From Beroe ovata (lineage: Eukaryota > Ctenophora > Nuda > Beroida > Beroidae): a stretch of DNA of 14,030 nucleotides. Under the pieces are notes generated by a model, which searched no databases, was not told the origin of the DNA, and worked only from the letters and a program-made list of their open reading frames with translations. Location: positions 53,269 through 67,298 of the forward strand of contig CAMPET010000283.1 of NCBI GenBank assembly GCA_946803715.1. Direction: 5' to 3'. Below, piece by piece: positions 1-10,400 of this stretch (its first letter is position 1; each line of letters starts with the position of its first letter). Both the position numbers and the translations under genes were made by a program.

Positions 1-46
1 CTCTCCCTCTCCCCCTCCCCTTTCTCACCCTCCCCTCACTCTACAG

Positions 47-1093
47 ATACTACAAGATGGCAGGAGAGAAGGAGTTTGCACTGTTTCTGGCCAATGCACA
101 CAACTATGTCTCCCCCACTGCACCACATTTCCTACCCGAGCAGCTACCTAAATATGTGTCGCCTGGCGAGGTCAAGCAACTCTTCCCCAAGGAGCTGTCT
201 TTTAGGGGATACTGTCCAGTCACCTATGTCCTAGGGCACAAGAGGTACGATATTTGCTCCTGAACTCAAACAATTTCTCTCGTCTAGGTGTTGGCAAAGT
301 GTTGACTAAGTGTTTGCAGCTGATCGAATTTGCATATTTCCACTTTGATACTGGTGTTTCTCACACAGATACGAAGCACTGAAGCCCGGTAGCAGAGACC
401 ATGTTGTGATGTACGATGATGAGTTGTTCAGTATGTTTGATGAGAATGCTATGGAGATATTCCTGAAGCAGCCATGGAAATTCAACAAGACGCCGCTGCC
501 CGCAAAACTACCACCTGCTAAAGTAGCTCAGGATGTTACCAGCCTGCCAATGCTGGGGTGAGTCCCGGCTGCTGAACCACCTTGTTATTCTGTGTAGCCA
601 CTTTCATTGTGTGGTACTGGTCAAATTCTGCCCCTATTTAACACCACGTTATAACCAGGTACATGGAACAGACGGTTGCAAAGGCTATCATTGCAGCGAT
701 GACTTCATGCTCCGACTTCAAACCTAAATACCCCTACGTAAACGCGCACAAGTCAGCATTGCTCTATGTTGGATACCATCTCAAAGGTTTGTCTATAGTT
801 TATTGAATAAGGTCACAATCATGTGTGAATGGCAGAGTTTGTGCTGCTCAATGTATTATGTTATTGTAACGATTCTGTGTACTATTTCAGCAAATAATCC
901 CAATGCTACTGCCTATTCTCGCGAAAAGTACAGGAAGAAACTCGAAAAATTCAAGGAGCATTGCGATCTCATCAAATACTTGGGAGGAAACATGAACCGA
1001 CGATATCGACCAGAATCAGAGAGACCCATAGATTTTAACTACAAGATGGATGAATTTCTAGCACTGAAATCTTATCCCTTACCGATAAACTGA
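47..1093 (+). CDS. AK9: Adenylate kinase 9-like protein, C-terminal end (four last exons)
   Basis: Partial spliced gene entering from the left edge: join(<47..244, 369..557, 659..786, 891..1093), stop TGA at 1091-1093. The four exons give 238 residues in one consistent frame. Acceptors are ctctacag, acacag, aaccag and atttcag; donors are GTACGA, GTGAGT and GTTTGT; introns are 124, 101 and 104 bases. The first exon opens one base into a codon, so the in-window ATG at 57 is internal, not the start. The protein has the RGYCPVTY block followed by RYEALKPG, then TSLPMLGYMEQ, LLYVGYHLK and KYLGGNMNRRYR, ending in a RPIDF block. I recognise this as the C-terminal part of AK9 (multi-domain nucleoside mono/diphosphate kinase, cytosolic or ciliary in animals). 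No P-loop lies in this part; the kinase repeats would be upstream of the window. Family call rests on memory of the pattern, not a search. Confidence 0.72.
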
Positions 1094-1858
1094 AATAGTT
1101 TTGTAGAAATAGACAATTCCAATAGTTGAAACAGCCAGCAATCACCCTATACGCTATGCAGTGTACTGCACACTGTTAAGTGGCCCATAGTATTGTAGTG
1201 AGCCCTGTGTTTTTCACCCTTTTCTCAGTAGAGCCTGAACCTTTGCCCTTTCACTAAACATTGGTACAGCTCCAGGCTCTTGTTTTCCAGAGAAAACAGC
1301 GAGATAATGTATACAGTGTTGGGACTGGGAGTGGTTATCAATGTTGCATATTCTATTTGATAACAGATAACAACCCTATCGGTATTCATATCTTCATGTT
1401 GTGAAGTAACGCATTCTTCGAGTCATGTTTGTTAGAACAATCACAAACTTCAGTGTTTGGAAAAGACTGTTGTTCCCCCTGTTATTCATAGTACTATGTG
1501 AGATGAGTTTTCACTTGAAATATCATACACACGTGTTTAGATTGTATGGATTGAATTAATAAGTGAACTTAGAACTAATTATAGAGCTTAGAACTAATTA
1601 GTGGTGTAATTGAAACACGAGTCTGTATTTTGTCCAAATATAATTGATAATATACGGCACAATACCCGTTCAGAATAACTACCATTCGTAGTACTAAACC
1701 TTTTGTCTGGATTGTTTTAGAATTGCTTCATTCTCATCAATAGTTTCATAGAAGAAAATTCATCTAACCAGTACTACCATTTTTCTTCCATACAATTGAC
1801 ATTTGACAATTTGACAATAACGTTCAGCTATCGATCCAGACCGTGAAGATATATATCA
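1094..1858. other. AK9-like 3'UTR and spacer upstream of the phosphatase gene
   Basis: 765 bases with no supported coding exon. The left part must hold the 3'UTR of the AK9-like gene, but I found no AATAAA or ATTAAA on the + strand, so its cleavage site is not visible. Small structures: an inverted repeat GTTATCAA (1334-1341) / TTGATAAC (1357-1364), which would make a hairpin with a 15-base loop in the UTR, and a 14-base direct repeat CTTAGAACTAATTA at 1568-1581 and 1587-1600. The right part must contain the promoter and 5'UTR of the phosphatase. A run of TTGACA-like words sits at about 1795-1818, but I cannot assign a function to it. Confidence 0.6.
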
Positions 1859-3793
1859 ATGGGACATGATACAGGACTGAGAAAGACCAGCATACTGTCC
1901 CATGTCATTGTTCCGCTGGTTTGCTGTCTTTTCTGTTCCATCCTCCTGCCCTCCATTGTACAACTGCTGATCAGAGGATCCCGGCTCACCGATGTTCCGC
2001 CCAGCACCAATCAGCAGTACCTGACCAGGAATGTGACACTCGTGGGAACCAATGACCTGCACGGCTCGGTTGAGGGTCTGGGCCTGTCGTCCTACCCTGA
2101 CAAGATGACTGGAGGGTATGCCCGACTCCTGACCCTGATGGACGATGTCAGGTCGAGTCAGCCGGGTGATCTCATCCTGACTTTTGACGCCGGTGACTGG
2201 TTCTCCGGGAGTTTATTTGACTATCTGGCAGTGAGCCAACAAACTAAGTCTGTCCCACACCTAGAGTTTTTCCACATTGCTCGCTATGATGTTGTGATAC
2301 TGGGTAATCACGAGTTTGATCGCACAGAGGATTCACTCTACAGAATGCTGGAGAAAGCGGACGATCTGGGACTGGACATTAACCTTGTGTTATCCAATCT
2401 ATCCCCTCTACCCAAGAAAAGCAAATTCATGAGGTTCAAACACCCACAATCCCATGTCAAGTTTCTACCGTACTACGTTAAGCAGAATGCAGCCACTAAG
2501 GTCTGTGTCCTGGGGTATATGGCCCCAGACTCTCTATTAGTCAGTAATAGGATGAGGGTAGATCTGCAATTCACTGGGTTCTCAGGGAGTGAGAAGGAGA
2601 TGGGTGAGCTGGTGAGATTGGCTACTCGCCAGGTGAGTGAGGTGAGAGAGGATTGTCACTATGTTGTGGTGGTAGTACATGGAGGAAAGAAGGATGGGGA
2701 AGATGAGATATTTCACACTATACCTGGAATTGATATCATACTAGGGGGGCACTCTCATGAGAGATACCTGACCGCATCACGTGACCGGGGTACCATGTCC
2801 AGTCAGTGTGGAGCCATGGGGCAACACCTCACAGTGCTGAGGGTGGGCAGAGGTCATGAGCATGGGGGAGTTCACTATCGGGGTCCACCAAAGATGTCAC
2901 ACCCTCATGGTGCAATTGCAAAGCTTCATGGGGCACACCCTATTAGTGTTAATGCAGGTGACAAGTCACACCCTCAGTGCATCCCGGTAGATAACTCAAT
3001 TCCTAAACATGCACAATTGGAGGAAAAGATCAAAAGGTGGAAACAAGAGTTGAAAGATGTGTTGAGCATAGAACCGGATAGAATCGTCTACAAAGATGGA
3101 GACTTGAGCCATTTGTTCAACAATTCCCTGCGCTCGAGTAAGGAAAACGCCACCACATTTGCCCATCGCCTCCTAGAACAGTTTCACAAGTGGGAGACTC
3201 AGGGCCCGGGCACAGCTCCACGCCACGGCCACAACACCACTTCCTCCCACAGACCAGTGTACACGTTGTTCTGGCACCCTGAGTTCCTAGCAACTGACAT
3301 TCTGCACTCTGCTGACCCGACGTCTATGACCCTAACATATTCTGACGTGCACTATTTGCTGCACTTATCCGGTACCACTGTACTCAGATCACTGTATATC
3401 GACAAGAGTGCGTTTTACATCCTAGTTCAGAGCATGTTCCTGGTAAACAAGTTGATAAGTCCCTCTGCCTGCCTGTGTACAGGGGGAGTGCTCTATGATG
3501 AGACAGTGATATGGCCCGGTGTGCCCATCATCCACAACATTAGGACAGTGTCAGGGATACCGTATAGGGAGTGGCCAGCACGGATTAGGGTCCTGGTGAA
3601 CGATGTACATGCCCCCTTCTTGTGGTGGCCTGAGAAACTCACTCTCGGATTGATGGGGAATTTCCCTAAAGATGAACAGGGGAATTCTATCAGTATTGAT
3701 GATGCCGCGGTAAGACTACCCATAGTGGAGCTAGATCTAGCATTGCAGTACTTTGCTGATCTGAACACTAACAGTAACAGGCAAAGAGAGTGA
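1859..3793 (+). CDS. Membrane-anchored 5'-nucleotidase-type metallophosphoesterase, single exon
   Basis: One open frame of 644 residues; the in-frame TGA at 1844 makes the ATG at 1859 the first possible start. Residues about 11-38 are strongly hydrophobic (SILSHVIVPLVCCLFC onward) with no clear cleavage site, so a signal anchor or uncleaved signal peptide is likely. The calcineurin-like dimetal core of the 5'-nucleotidase/UshA family is complete: TNDLHG (D66, H68), FDAGD (D113), GNHEFD (N150, H151), VVVVVHGG (H274) and GGHSHE (H298, H300). Such enzymes hydrolyse nucleotides or other phosphoesters. Residues about 330-371 form a His-rich stretch. The C-terminal half keeps a 5'-nucleotidase-like shape (LTYSDVHYLL, RIRVLVND) but lacks the usual GGDG substrate loop, so the substrate is uncertain. 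Potential N-glycosylation sites lie near 58, 421, 430 and 459. The lack of introns contrasts with both neighbours and could reflect retroposition or transfer. Confidence 0.85.
   Translation: MGHDTGLRKTSILSHVIVPLVCCLFCSILLPSIVQLLIRGSRLTDVPPSTNQQYLTRNVTLVGTNDLHGSVEGLGLSSYPDKMTGGYARLLTLMDDVRSSQPGDLILTFDAGDWFSGSLFDYLAVSQQTKSVPHLEFFHIARYDVVILGNHEFDRTEDSLYRMLEKADDLGLDINLVLSNLSPLPKKSKFMRFKHPQSHVKFLPYYVKQNAATKVCVLGYMAPDSLLVSNRMRVDLQFTGFSGSEKEMGELVRLATRQVSEVREDCHYVVVVVHGGKKDGEDEIFHTIPGIDIILGGHSHERYLTASRDRGTMSSQCGAMGQHLTVLRVGRGHEHGGVHYRGPPKMSHPHGAIAKLHGAHPISVNAGDKSHPQCIPVDNSIPKHAQLEEKIKRWKQELKDVLSIEPDRIVYKDGDLSHLFNNSLRSSKENATTFAHRLLEQFHKWETQGPGTAPRHGHNTTSSHRPVYTLFWHPEFLATDILHSADPTSMTLTYSDVHYLLHLSGTTVLRSLYIDKSAFYILVQSMFLVNKLISPSACLCTGGVLYDETVIWPGVPIIHNIRTVSGIPYREWPARIRVLVNDVHAPFLWWPEKLTLGLMGNFPKDEQGNSISIDDAAVRLPIVELDLALQYFADLNTNSNRQRE
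1891..1972 (+). other. Hydrophobic signal-anchor segment of the phosphatase
   Basis: Codes residues about 11-38 of the phosphatase, an uninterrupted run of Ile, Leu, Val, Cys, Phe and Ser with no charged residue, bounded by RK before and RGSR after. Length suits one transmembrane helix. Positive charges occur on both sides, so topology cannot be read with certainty; a type II anchor placing the metal centre outside the cytosol is the simplest inference, supported by several N-glycosylation sequons in the catalytic part. Confidence 0.65.
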
Positions 3794-3865
3794 TCTATTC
3801 AGAACTTTAGATATTTGATTGTGTTTAAACTGCATATTATGACAAGTGTTTAAAAGCTTGACAAA

Positions 3866-3871
3866 AATAAA
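3866..3871 (+). terminator. Poly(A) signal AATAAA of the phosphatase gene
   Basis: Canonical AATAAA on the + strand, 73 bases after the phosphatase stop codon, in AT-rich sequence and followed by a T/G-containing stretch. It is the first canonical hexamer after the ORF, so a short 3'UTR ending near 3885-3900 is expected. Confidence 0.6.
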
Positions 3872-5062
3872 ATATATATAGTAAGTGTACAGCATTAAGT
3901 TTCAGTAAAATATTAAACTTTTCCGATATTATGTTAACAAACACCTGATCGAAATTAGGATCAATTTTACTCCATCATCGGGTTTTCTCTGACTCTGATC
4001 ATACTTCATACAATTACAACTGCGTAATCTCCAAATATAGAACGGAGAGATCGCGTGATGAAATATTCATAATCACGATGGTTTCTTCCCATAAAATTTG
4101 AATATATCAACCTTTGACCTAGCATATGGCATAAGTCCAAAAATTCACGAAACATGTACTGTCCTGGACCAATATCGCCACTTTTCAGTCAATCGCACTC
4201 GTCAATGAGTAACACGGAAGGTAACATTCCATAATTATGAACAGTCAGATCTTACTACCACTTTCAATTCAGAATTGCTATTTTATTTTTACAACTTTCA
4301 ATACCTACTAGACCCCATAATTGGTTGAATATCTGACTGTTCAGTATCCTACTGTCAAAGAAAAATGCAAAGAAAAGTTACATGGTAAATGAAACATGGC
4401 ATAATTTGCTCTGAATCTGATGTACAAATATGATACTGATAATCTCAATCATCTGATAGCTCTGCAAAGTCTGAGAAAATTCTGAATAAATCTTTAATTT
4501 GAGCAATTTAATAGTATCATTCGTAAAATATCTGTTAAATCATTCAATTTCATTCAATTCTTAATCTTTTCTCAAGAGAAGTTGAGTGGCATATTTGAAT
4601 ATTTAATCAGCTCATTTAATTGATTGTAGCATCAACAGCAATAAAGTTTAAACATCTATTAACATCGAATATTACCAATAATCGTCTAGCAAGGTGTAAA
4701 CTGTTCAGTGATCCAGAAAACTGATATTTCTCATCGAATTGAAATCGCGAGGTCTTTTCTTATGTAATACAAGTGGAACCAGGACATTGCGCGCCACAGA
4801 CGCACAAACTGCGTCGTCAGAACTCGTAACAGAAGTGTCCTCATAATGTCAAATCCTCAGCAATACATCAAAACATGAACATAGCAGCATGGACGTGAAT
4901 TGAAAAATACGAGATTAAGAGAAAGATACGGGATGGAATTGACACAAATATTAGAGAGATGGAGTCTAGAGAGAGAGTTTGTCCAATGCGTACGCCGTAC
5001 TGCGTCTACGTGCAACTACAAGTACAATTATAAATGTGTGCTGCGCAGCACGCTCGTAATTA

Positions 5063-5098
5063 CACGTGTAACTGTCACTTCACGTGCAACTGTCACTT
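5063..5098. repeat. 18-bp direct repeat pair next to the MAGUK stop codon
   Basis: Two adjacent 18-base units, CACGTGTAACTGTCACTT (5063-5080) and CACGTGCAACTGTCACTT (5081-5098), differ at one position. They end two bases before the MAGUK stop codon (5100-5102 on the - strand), so they are the first bases of its 3'UTR. Each starts with the palindrome CACGTG. Confidence 0.85.
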
Positions 5099-5099
5099 G

Positions 5100-6180
5100 C
5101 TAGTGCTGTCTGACCCACATTACATTTGATGCGTTATCCCTGATGAACTCCTTAATCCTGACAAAGACTTCCTCCATTGAATTACCACTGAACGTAGCTG
5201 AAATGTGAAGTTGTATTATGATCTCCATCTTTTGGCTTATCGTGATCTAATATAATACAAATTACACGAGTAAATAATTTGATGGAATACACTTCGAAAA
5301 AGTGGGGGCTTTAGAAGGGCCCAGAGGGGGTAGAGAGTTAGCTTACCACTGAACTTGTCACTAAATCCCCGCTCTAGTTTGACTGCTTTCTCAAACACTT
5401 TCTGAGCCTGTTCAATGGAACACCTCTCGTTGAATTGTTGCCTGTAATCAGGGTGGGTGAGAGGGGGTGAGTAACTGTAGAAGTATGTGTGACATCCTAA
5501 GTACTATAAAAAATATATCTAATAAGAAATACTATAAGAAACTCAAACAAACAGAAGAGAAGCGAATGGAAAAATAGAAGGGGTCCAGTATCAGATCCCG
5601 ATATCCTGATTACCTGATATCCTGAGCAGATTTGAACTTGACAAAGATCACTATAGGGAAGAGGTCCACAGAGTGGAGTCTGTCAATGGAGTGAATGCCC
5701 ACATTTAGTACGCAGTGCTTGTTCTGCTTTGCCACCTTAAATAGAGGGAATACATACAACGTAAGTAAAACAATGTAAAATACTTCTAATTAAAATTTTG
5801 GTACATTTCATCACAAACTGTTCAAAGTTCGGGAGTTACCTCCTTGATGGCGTTATCACTGTAGTAGTAGGTGTGTCCTCCAATATTCTTACATTCCACG
5901 AACTTGTCACTAGCACGACCAGCTTGGATCTCCTCAATTTGCTCCTGAAACACACATAGTAAGAGAAATTTATCCCTGGTCCCATTGCAGGATTGCAGGA
6001 AACGTAACATTTCGCAAAACGCAACATTGCGACAAACATTTCTCACCTCGGTTACAAACCAGAAGTCTCTACCGTTGACCTCGTCATTTTCCCTCTGTCT
6101 AGTCGTATAGAGGATACACCTGTTAAACATCTCGGGGCAATCGTTAACCAGACGGTCGTTTAGGAGTTCTGTTAGGGGAC
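5100..6180 (-). other. GK-domain exons of the MAGUK (five exons)
   Basis: Exons 6047..6180, 5840..5944, 5614..5735, 5347..5441 and 5100..5197, separated by introns of 102, 104, 172 and 149 bases, code residues 1154-1336. The domain begins just before, at RPIIILGP, where active guanylate kinases would have a Gly-rich P-loop; here it reads GPLTELLND. The GMP-lid equivalent TTRQRENDEVNGRDFWFV is well preserved (residues 1178-1195). Later blocks are KHCVLNV, DRLHSVDLFPIVIFVK, EQAQKVFEKAVKLE and a final NVMWVRQH, the usual place for a MAGUK to stop. Expected role: phosphopeptide or protein binding rather than GMP phosphorylation. Confidence 0.85.
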
Positions 6181-7263
6181 CTGGGACGAGGAGGGGAGTT
6201 AGAGTTCTGTTAGGGGACCTGGGACGAGGAGGGGAATTAGAGTTCTGTTAATGGACCTGGGTCGAGGAGGGGAATTAGAGTTCTGTTAGGGGACCTGGGA
6301 CGAGGAGGGGAATTAGAGTTCTGTTAGGGGACCTGGGACGAGGAGGGGAATTTATAGAATGCAATGGTAATTGGCGGGAATGCAATGGTAATTGCACTTG
6401 CTATACGTGTAGTGATGTGAGAGTATAATCTGAGTTCTTCCCGAGTAAAGTGAGGGAAGTATTATGACGTGGTAGCATATTGTTCAAATTAAAATATCAC
6501 TAACCAAGAATGATAATCGGTCTGCAGTACATCAGATCTTTCCGAACCACAGGCTCATAGGGGATCACATCATACTGATCATCGACAGAACTAGCCTGAG
6601 ACATGGTGTCTCTACCCCCTTCCTTCCTAAAGACATTCCCCAGTAGCGACTTCCTCCCCTTCTTATCGCCCTGGTGAGGCGGCTGTTGGGAAGTACCGTT
6701 CCTGTGTGTGATGTACTGGATGGCCCGGTGGTGTGACGGTATCTCGCCACACTGGATAGCCGTAGCGCCGCGCAGACTGAGCGCCAGCCACCACCCCTCC
6801 TGATCCATGCTCTCTCTGTCTATCACGTGGAATACGTCGCCCTCTTTGAATGTGAGTCCAGAGTCTGGACCCCCTGTGTACGTGAACAGTGCCCTGTAAT
6901 GGACGGGGGTTATTAGGTTTGAGGTGGTGAGAGGTCAGGGAGGTAATTGGCGCTTGGGAGTTAGTGGTGGCAGGGAATTTAGAGGGTAGGAAGAAGGTAT
7001 GTAGAAGGTACCACTTGGAGCGAAAGGGTGAGAATTTTGTTATTCACGTCATTCACCAAGATCACGGTATAATTTGAACACTGTCCCAAATCAAATAATC
7101 CACTCCATAGCAGGGCTCTCGTAACACAATCAAGATAGCTCCCCCGTGTCATAATCATGCCCAGTGCCCTGCTGCCCACGCGGTGTCATCACACAAATAC
7201 CCTATATCCTGATCTTCAACTATGATCTAAAACTCTCGTAATGTGATACACTCGGTAATGTGT

Positions 7264-7327
<64 letters not shown>

Positions 7328-7377
7328 ATCGTGGTGTTTATCAATAATCATGAGCCTGCACATATTTTTTCACAGTG

Positions 7378-7438
<61 letters not shown>

Positions 7439-10400
7439 GGTGTACACGCACTCTCAATCTCATAGATCTCTCAGAAATTAGGGAGCGGCGCGATACAACA
7501 ATACCTGTTATTTTTAGAAACCTAGAATACCTACAGAGAACAAAATGGCTCAGTTTCTTATAGTGAGTAACTTATACAAAAAACTGAGTGTACAAAGATG
7601 AAAGACCGCACCAACCTGACAAAGAATCCGGTTCTCATAGTTTGATGCATCTCTCCGAACTGTTTGGGGCTCTGCTGACAAATCAGGTTGAGGTTCACAT
7701 TCTGGGAGAGAATTCCCACCGCCTCATCATGGGTTGCATTCCTCAAGTTGGTACCGTTCACTTCCAGAATCTGGTCAGCACACCTCAGTCCAGCCCTGAA
7801 ACTCAGACCCTGCTTGTCCAGCTTGTTTACGAAGATGCCACTTTGCCCAGATGTAGCAGTGTAAACTTCCAATCCTAGGGAGGTCTGGAGATTGGGCCGG
7901 ATAATGTTGATGCGCCGCATGGCGTAGGATGGCGCGCAATTCCTGGGGTCCATCATGTGAGGAGGCGCCCAATCCTGGGACCGGGATCTCTGTAGATCAC
8001 GGCCCTGTGGCATGTCATCTCTCCTGATATAGCCCTGGGAGGATGACCTCTTGAGATGGTCCATGGGGGCAGCAGCAGGGTGGTTCTGGTAGAGCCTGTC
8101 ATCAGCGAGAATCGGGGTGGAGCCTGCCCGATTCATTCCTCTCGTATCCTTAAAGTTGGCAGGTGGTCCGACCATATTTGGGGACATGGGTCGTCTCATC
8201 CTCAGATCCTCAGTAGACCTGCCCCGTCTCCCATACTGAGAGAGAGTCTCCCCTCCATCCTCCTCGACATACGGCAGTGATGTGATGGGCTTCACAACTC
8301 GGAGTACACACTCATCCTCCACTCCGCCAAGCAAACTCTCCGCGTACTTCCGGCTCACGTTCACGACGTACGAGCCGTTAATGGTGAGTATCCGGTCATT
8401 TGCTGCCATAACGCCCTCTGCCTCAGCCGCGCCACCGGGCAGCACCTTGGCGATGTATATGCCGGGATCCTGGGTGAGATCGTCACTCCGGCCCCCGATA
8501 ATACTGAACCCCAGCCCTCTATCCAGATAGGGGGAGAGATCGATGATCTTGATAAGCTCGGGGATAAATTTCCGCCTGATGACAAGTTCGATACAATCTC
8601 CAGAGCTGGTGAGAGTGTTGACGGCGTACTCGTGGGTTACTTTGGACAGGTCGTTACCGTTAACGGAGAGAAGGGCGTCGTCCTGGTGCAATATTCTGTG
8701 GGCAACGCCCCCCTCCTGCACTCTCAGCACATAGATATGGCTGTCCTGGGGGTTGTCATGCTTGTTGTTCGGGTTGTCGATTCCGCCCCCGATTGTAAAC
8801 CCAAATGATCTGGCGTTGTGCTTGCTCTTGTTCAGGAGGATTACTTTGATTTCGCTCCTCCAGTCCCGATCCTCTATGACATCTTCTTCATCCTGAGTGT
8901 AAGACACCGGGGCTGGGGGTGGGGAAGCTACTCTCTCAATGGGAGGGGCTCGTTTCAGGGTGGGGGCCGACTCCGGGACCACTTGGGGGGCCGGGACCCG
9001 CTCTAGCTTGGCAATGTGGTTGTGCAACTTCTCAATCTCGTCGAGAGCTTGTTGGTGATCAGACGCCAGACTGTCTCGCTCCTTCTTTGCAGTGTTAGCT
9101 TCCTCCTTCAGCCCCTCTATCTCATTGATCAGACTCTCCCTGTCTGAGACTGCTGCATTCTTCTCTACGACTGCTTGCTCCAACTTGGACTGCAGAGTTT
9201 TACAGTTCTCCTTGTATGTTTCCTTCTCTTCCTCCAGCTTGTTCTCCTTCTCAGCCATTGCCACCAGGTCCTCCCGGAGAAGGGCTATCGCTCTCTCCGA
9301 CTCTCCACATCGGGACTCGAATGCTTCCGTCAGGTTCTGCTGGTTGGTCAGGTTTTGCCGGAGACCCCTGATAACGGCTTCCTTCTCATCAGCGGTACCG
9401 GTGATGGCTTGTTTGGTTTGGTCCAGCTCCTCCATGATGTCTTCTCTCTCTTTCAGAAGATGCTCGATATCGCTCCTCATCAGCTCATTCTGTTCCATGG
9501 TCTGCTTCATTTCTTTCTTCATATCTTCCAGTCCTGACATCGCCGCGTTCAGTTGGTCCGTTACCATGGCATTCTCAAATGCTATGTTATTCTGAGGGGG
9601 AAAACTGTTAGAGTCGGGAAAATATCTAATCGCTGCAGTGGAACGGAGATGTTGGTTGTTTCATGATTGTCATTCAACTAATACCTGCGGGTTCATCCCC
9701 CTATTAGTAGTAAATACCTTATCATCATTGAGACCGGTTATCTCCTGATTCAGTTGATATATCTTGTCGTTCAATGCCCTGATCTCATTCGAGTCCCCGT
9801 TCTTCTTTTCCATGAGCAACGCATTCTGAAAAAGGCAGAATTTCATAAGAAACTGACATGAAACTGGAACAAGAAACTATAATGATTATCATGATTGAAC
9901 TCCGTGAATGGTTGAAATTCCACCTTCTCCTGGAGGGCGGTGTCTCGTTCACGAGCAAGATTCCTCGTGTCTTTCCTTGTTTCATCCAACTCGTTCTGCA
10001 ACTTCTCGTATTGTGGCAATGGGATGGAGTTACTGGACACTTTCTGTGCGTGTTTCCTGCAGTTGAGAGTAACAGACGTTACATTTCCATAACAGTACAA
10101 GTATAATTCATTTGTAAATATTCCAATTGCAGACTATAATTGACCCAATATAATTAACATTATCCCACTCAAGTCATACCTTTCCTCCTGCAGTTCCTCC
10201 CTGAGTCTCTCACATTCCTTCTCAAGTCGTCCCTTGTCCCTCACTTCCCTCCTTTTCTCATCCTCAGTCACGTCCTTTGCATAAACCACGTCTCCGTACT
10301 GCCGCTGTTAAAGAAATATTGTGTCAGAAACTCGTACCATGTTCGAAAAATGGACCAAAATTTAGAATCAATTAATTAACCATTAATTAACCAATAATTA

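Larger units (their letters stand above)
3794..5099. other. Convergent intergenic region / opposing 3'UTRs
   Basis: AT-rich stretch between the phosphatase (reading right) and the MAGUK (reading left), so it holds both 3' ends. No coding exon is supported; the short open frame at 4900-5103 has no recognisable protein and lies in the MAGUK 3'UTR. TTTATT at 4282-4287 is AATAAA on the - strand and is a candidate MAGUK poly(A) signal, which would imply a 3'UTR of about 0.8 kb. TTTAAT words nearer the stop codon are weaker alternatives. Two + strand AATAAA words, near 4484 and 4640, have no gene to serve. Confidence 0.5.

Noticed and set aside
4900-5103. 67-residue + strand open frame
   Set aside because: Low-complexity, no domain, antisense to the MAGUK 3'UTR and stop.
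6171-6180. Acceptor at TAACAG (exon starting 6168) as the main splice site
   Set aside because: It would delete the conserved GPLT of the ILGPL block; the CCCAG acceptor before 6180 restores it. Kept only as a possible minor alternative.
6165-6354. CRISPR-like array
   Set aside because: Units are directly abutting with no unique spacers, in an animal gene; it is a minisatellite.
7375-7563. His/Thr repeat open frame
   Set aside because: Produced by translating the CA microsatellite inside an intron.
9092-9595. Ser/Phe/Leu-rich + strand open frames (9092-9595, 9175-9537)
   Set aside because: Antisense shadows of the Glu/Lys-rich coiled-coil exon; no splice logic or recognisable domain.
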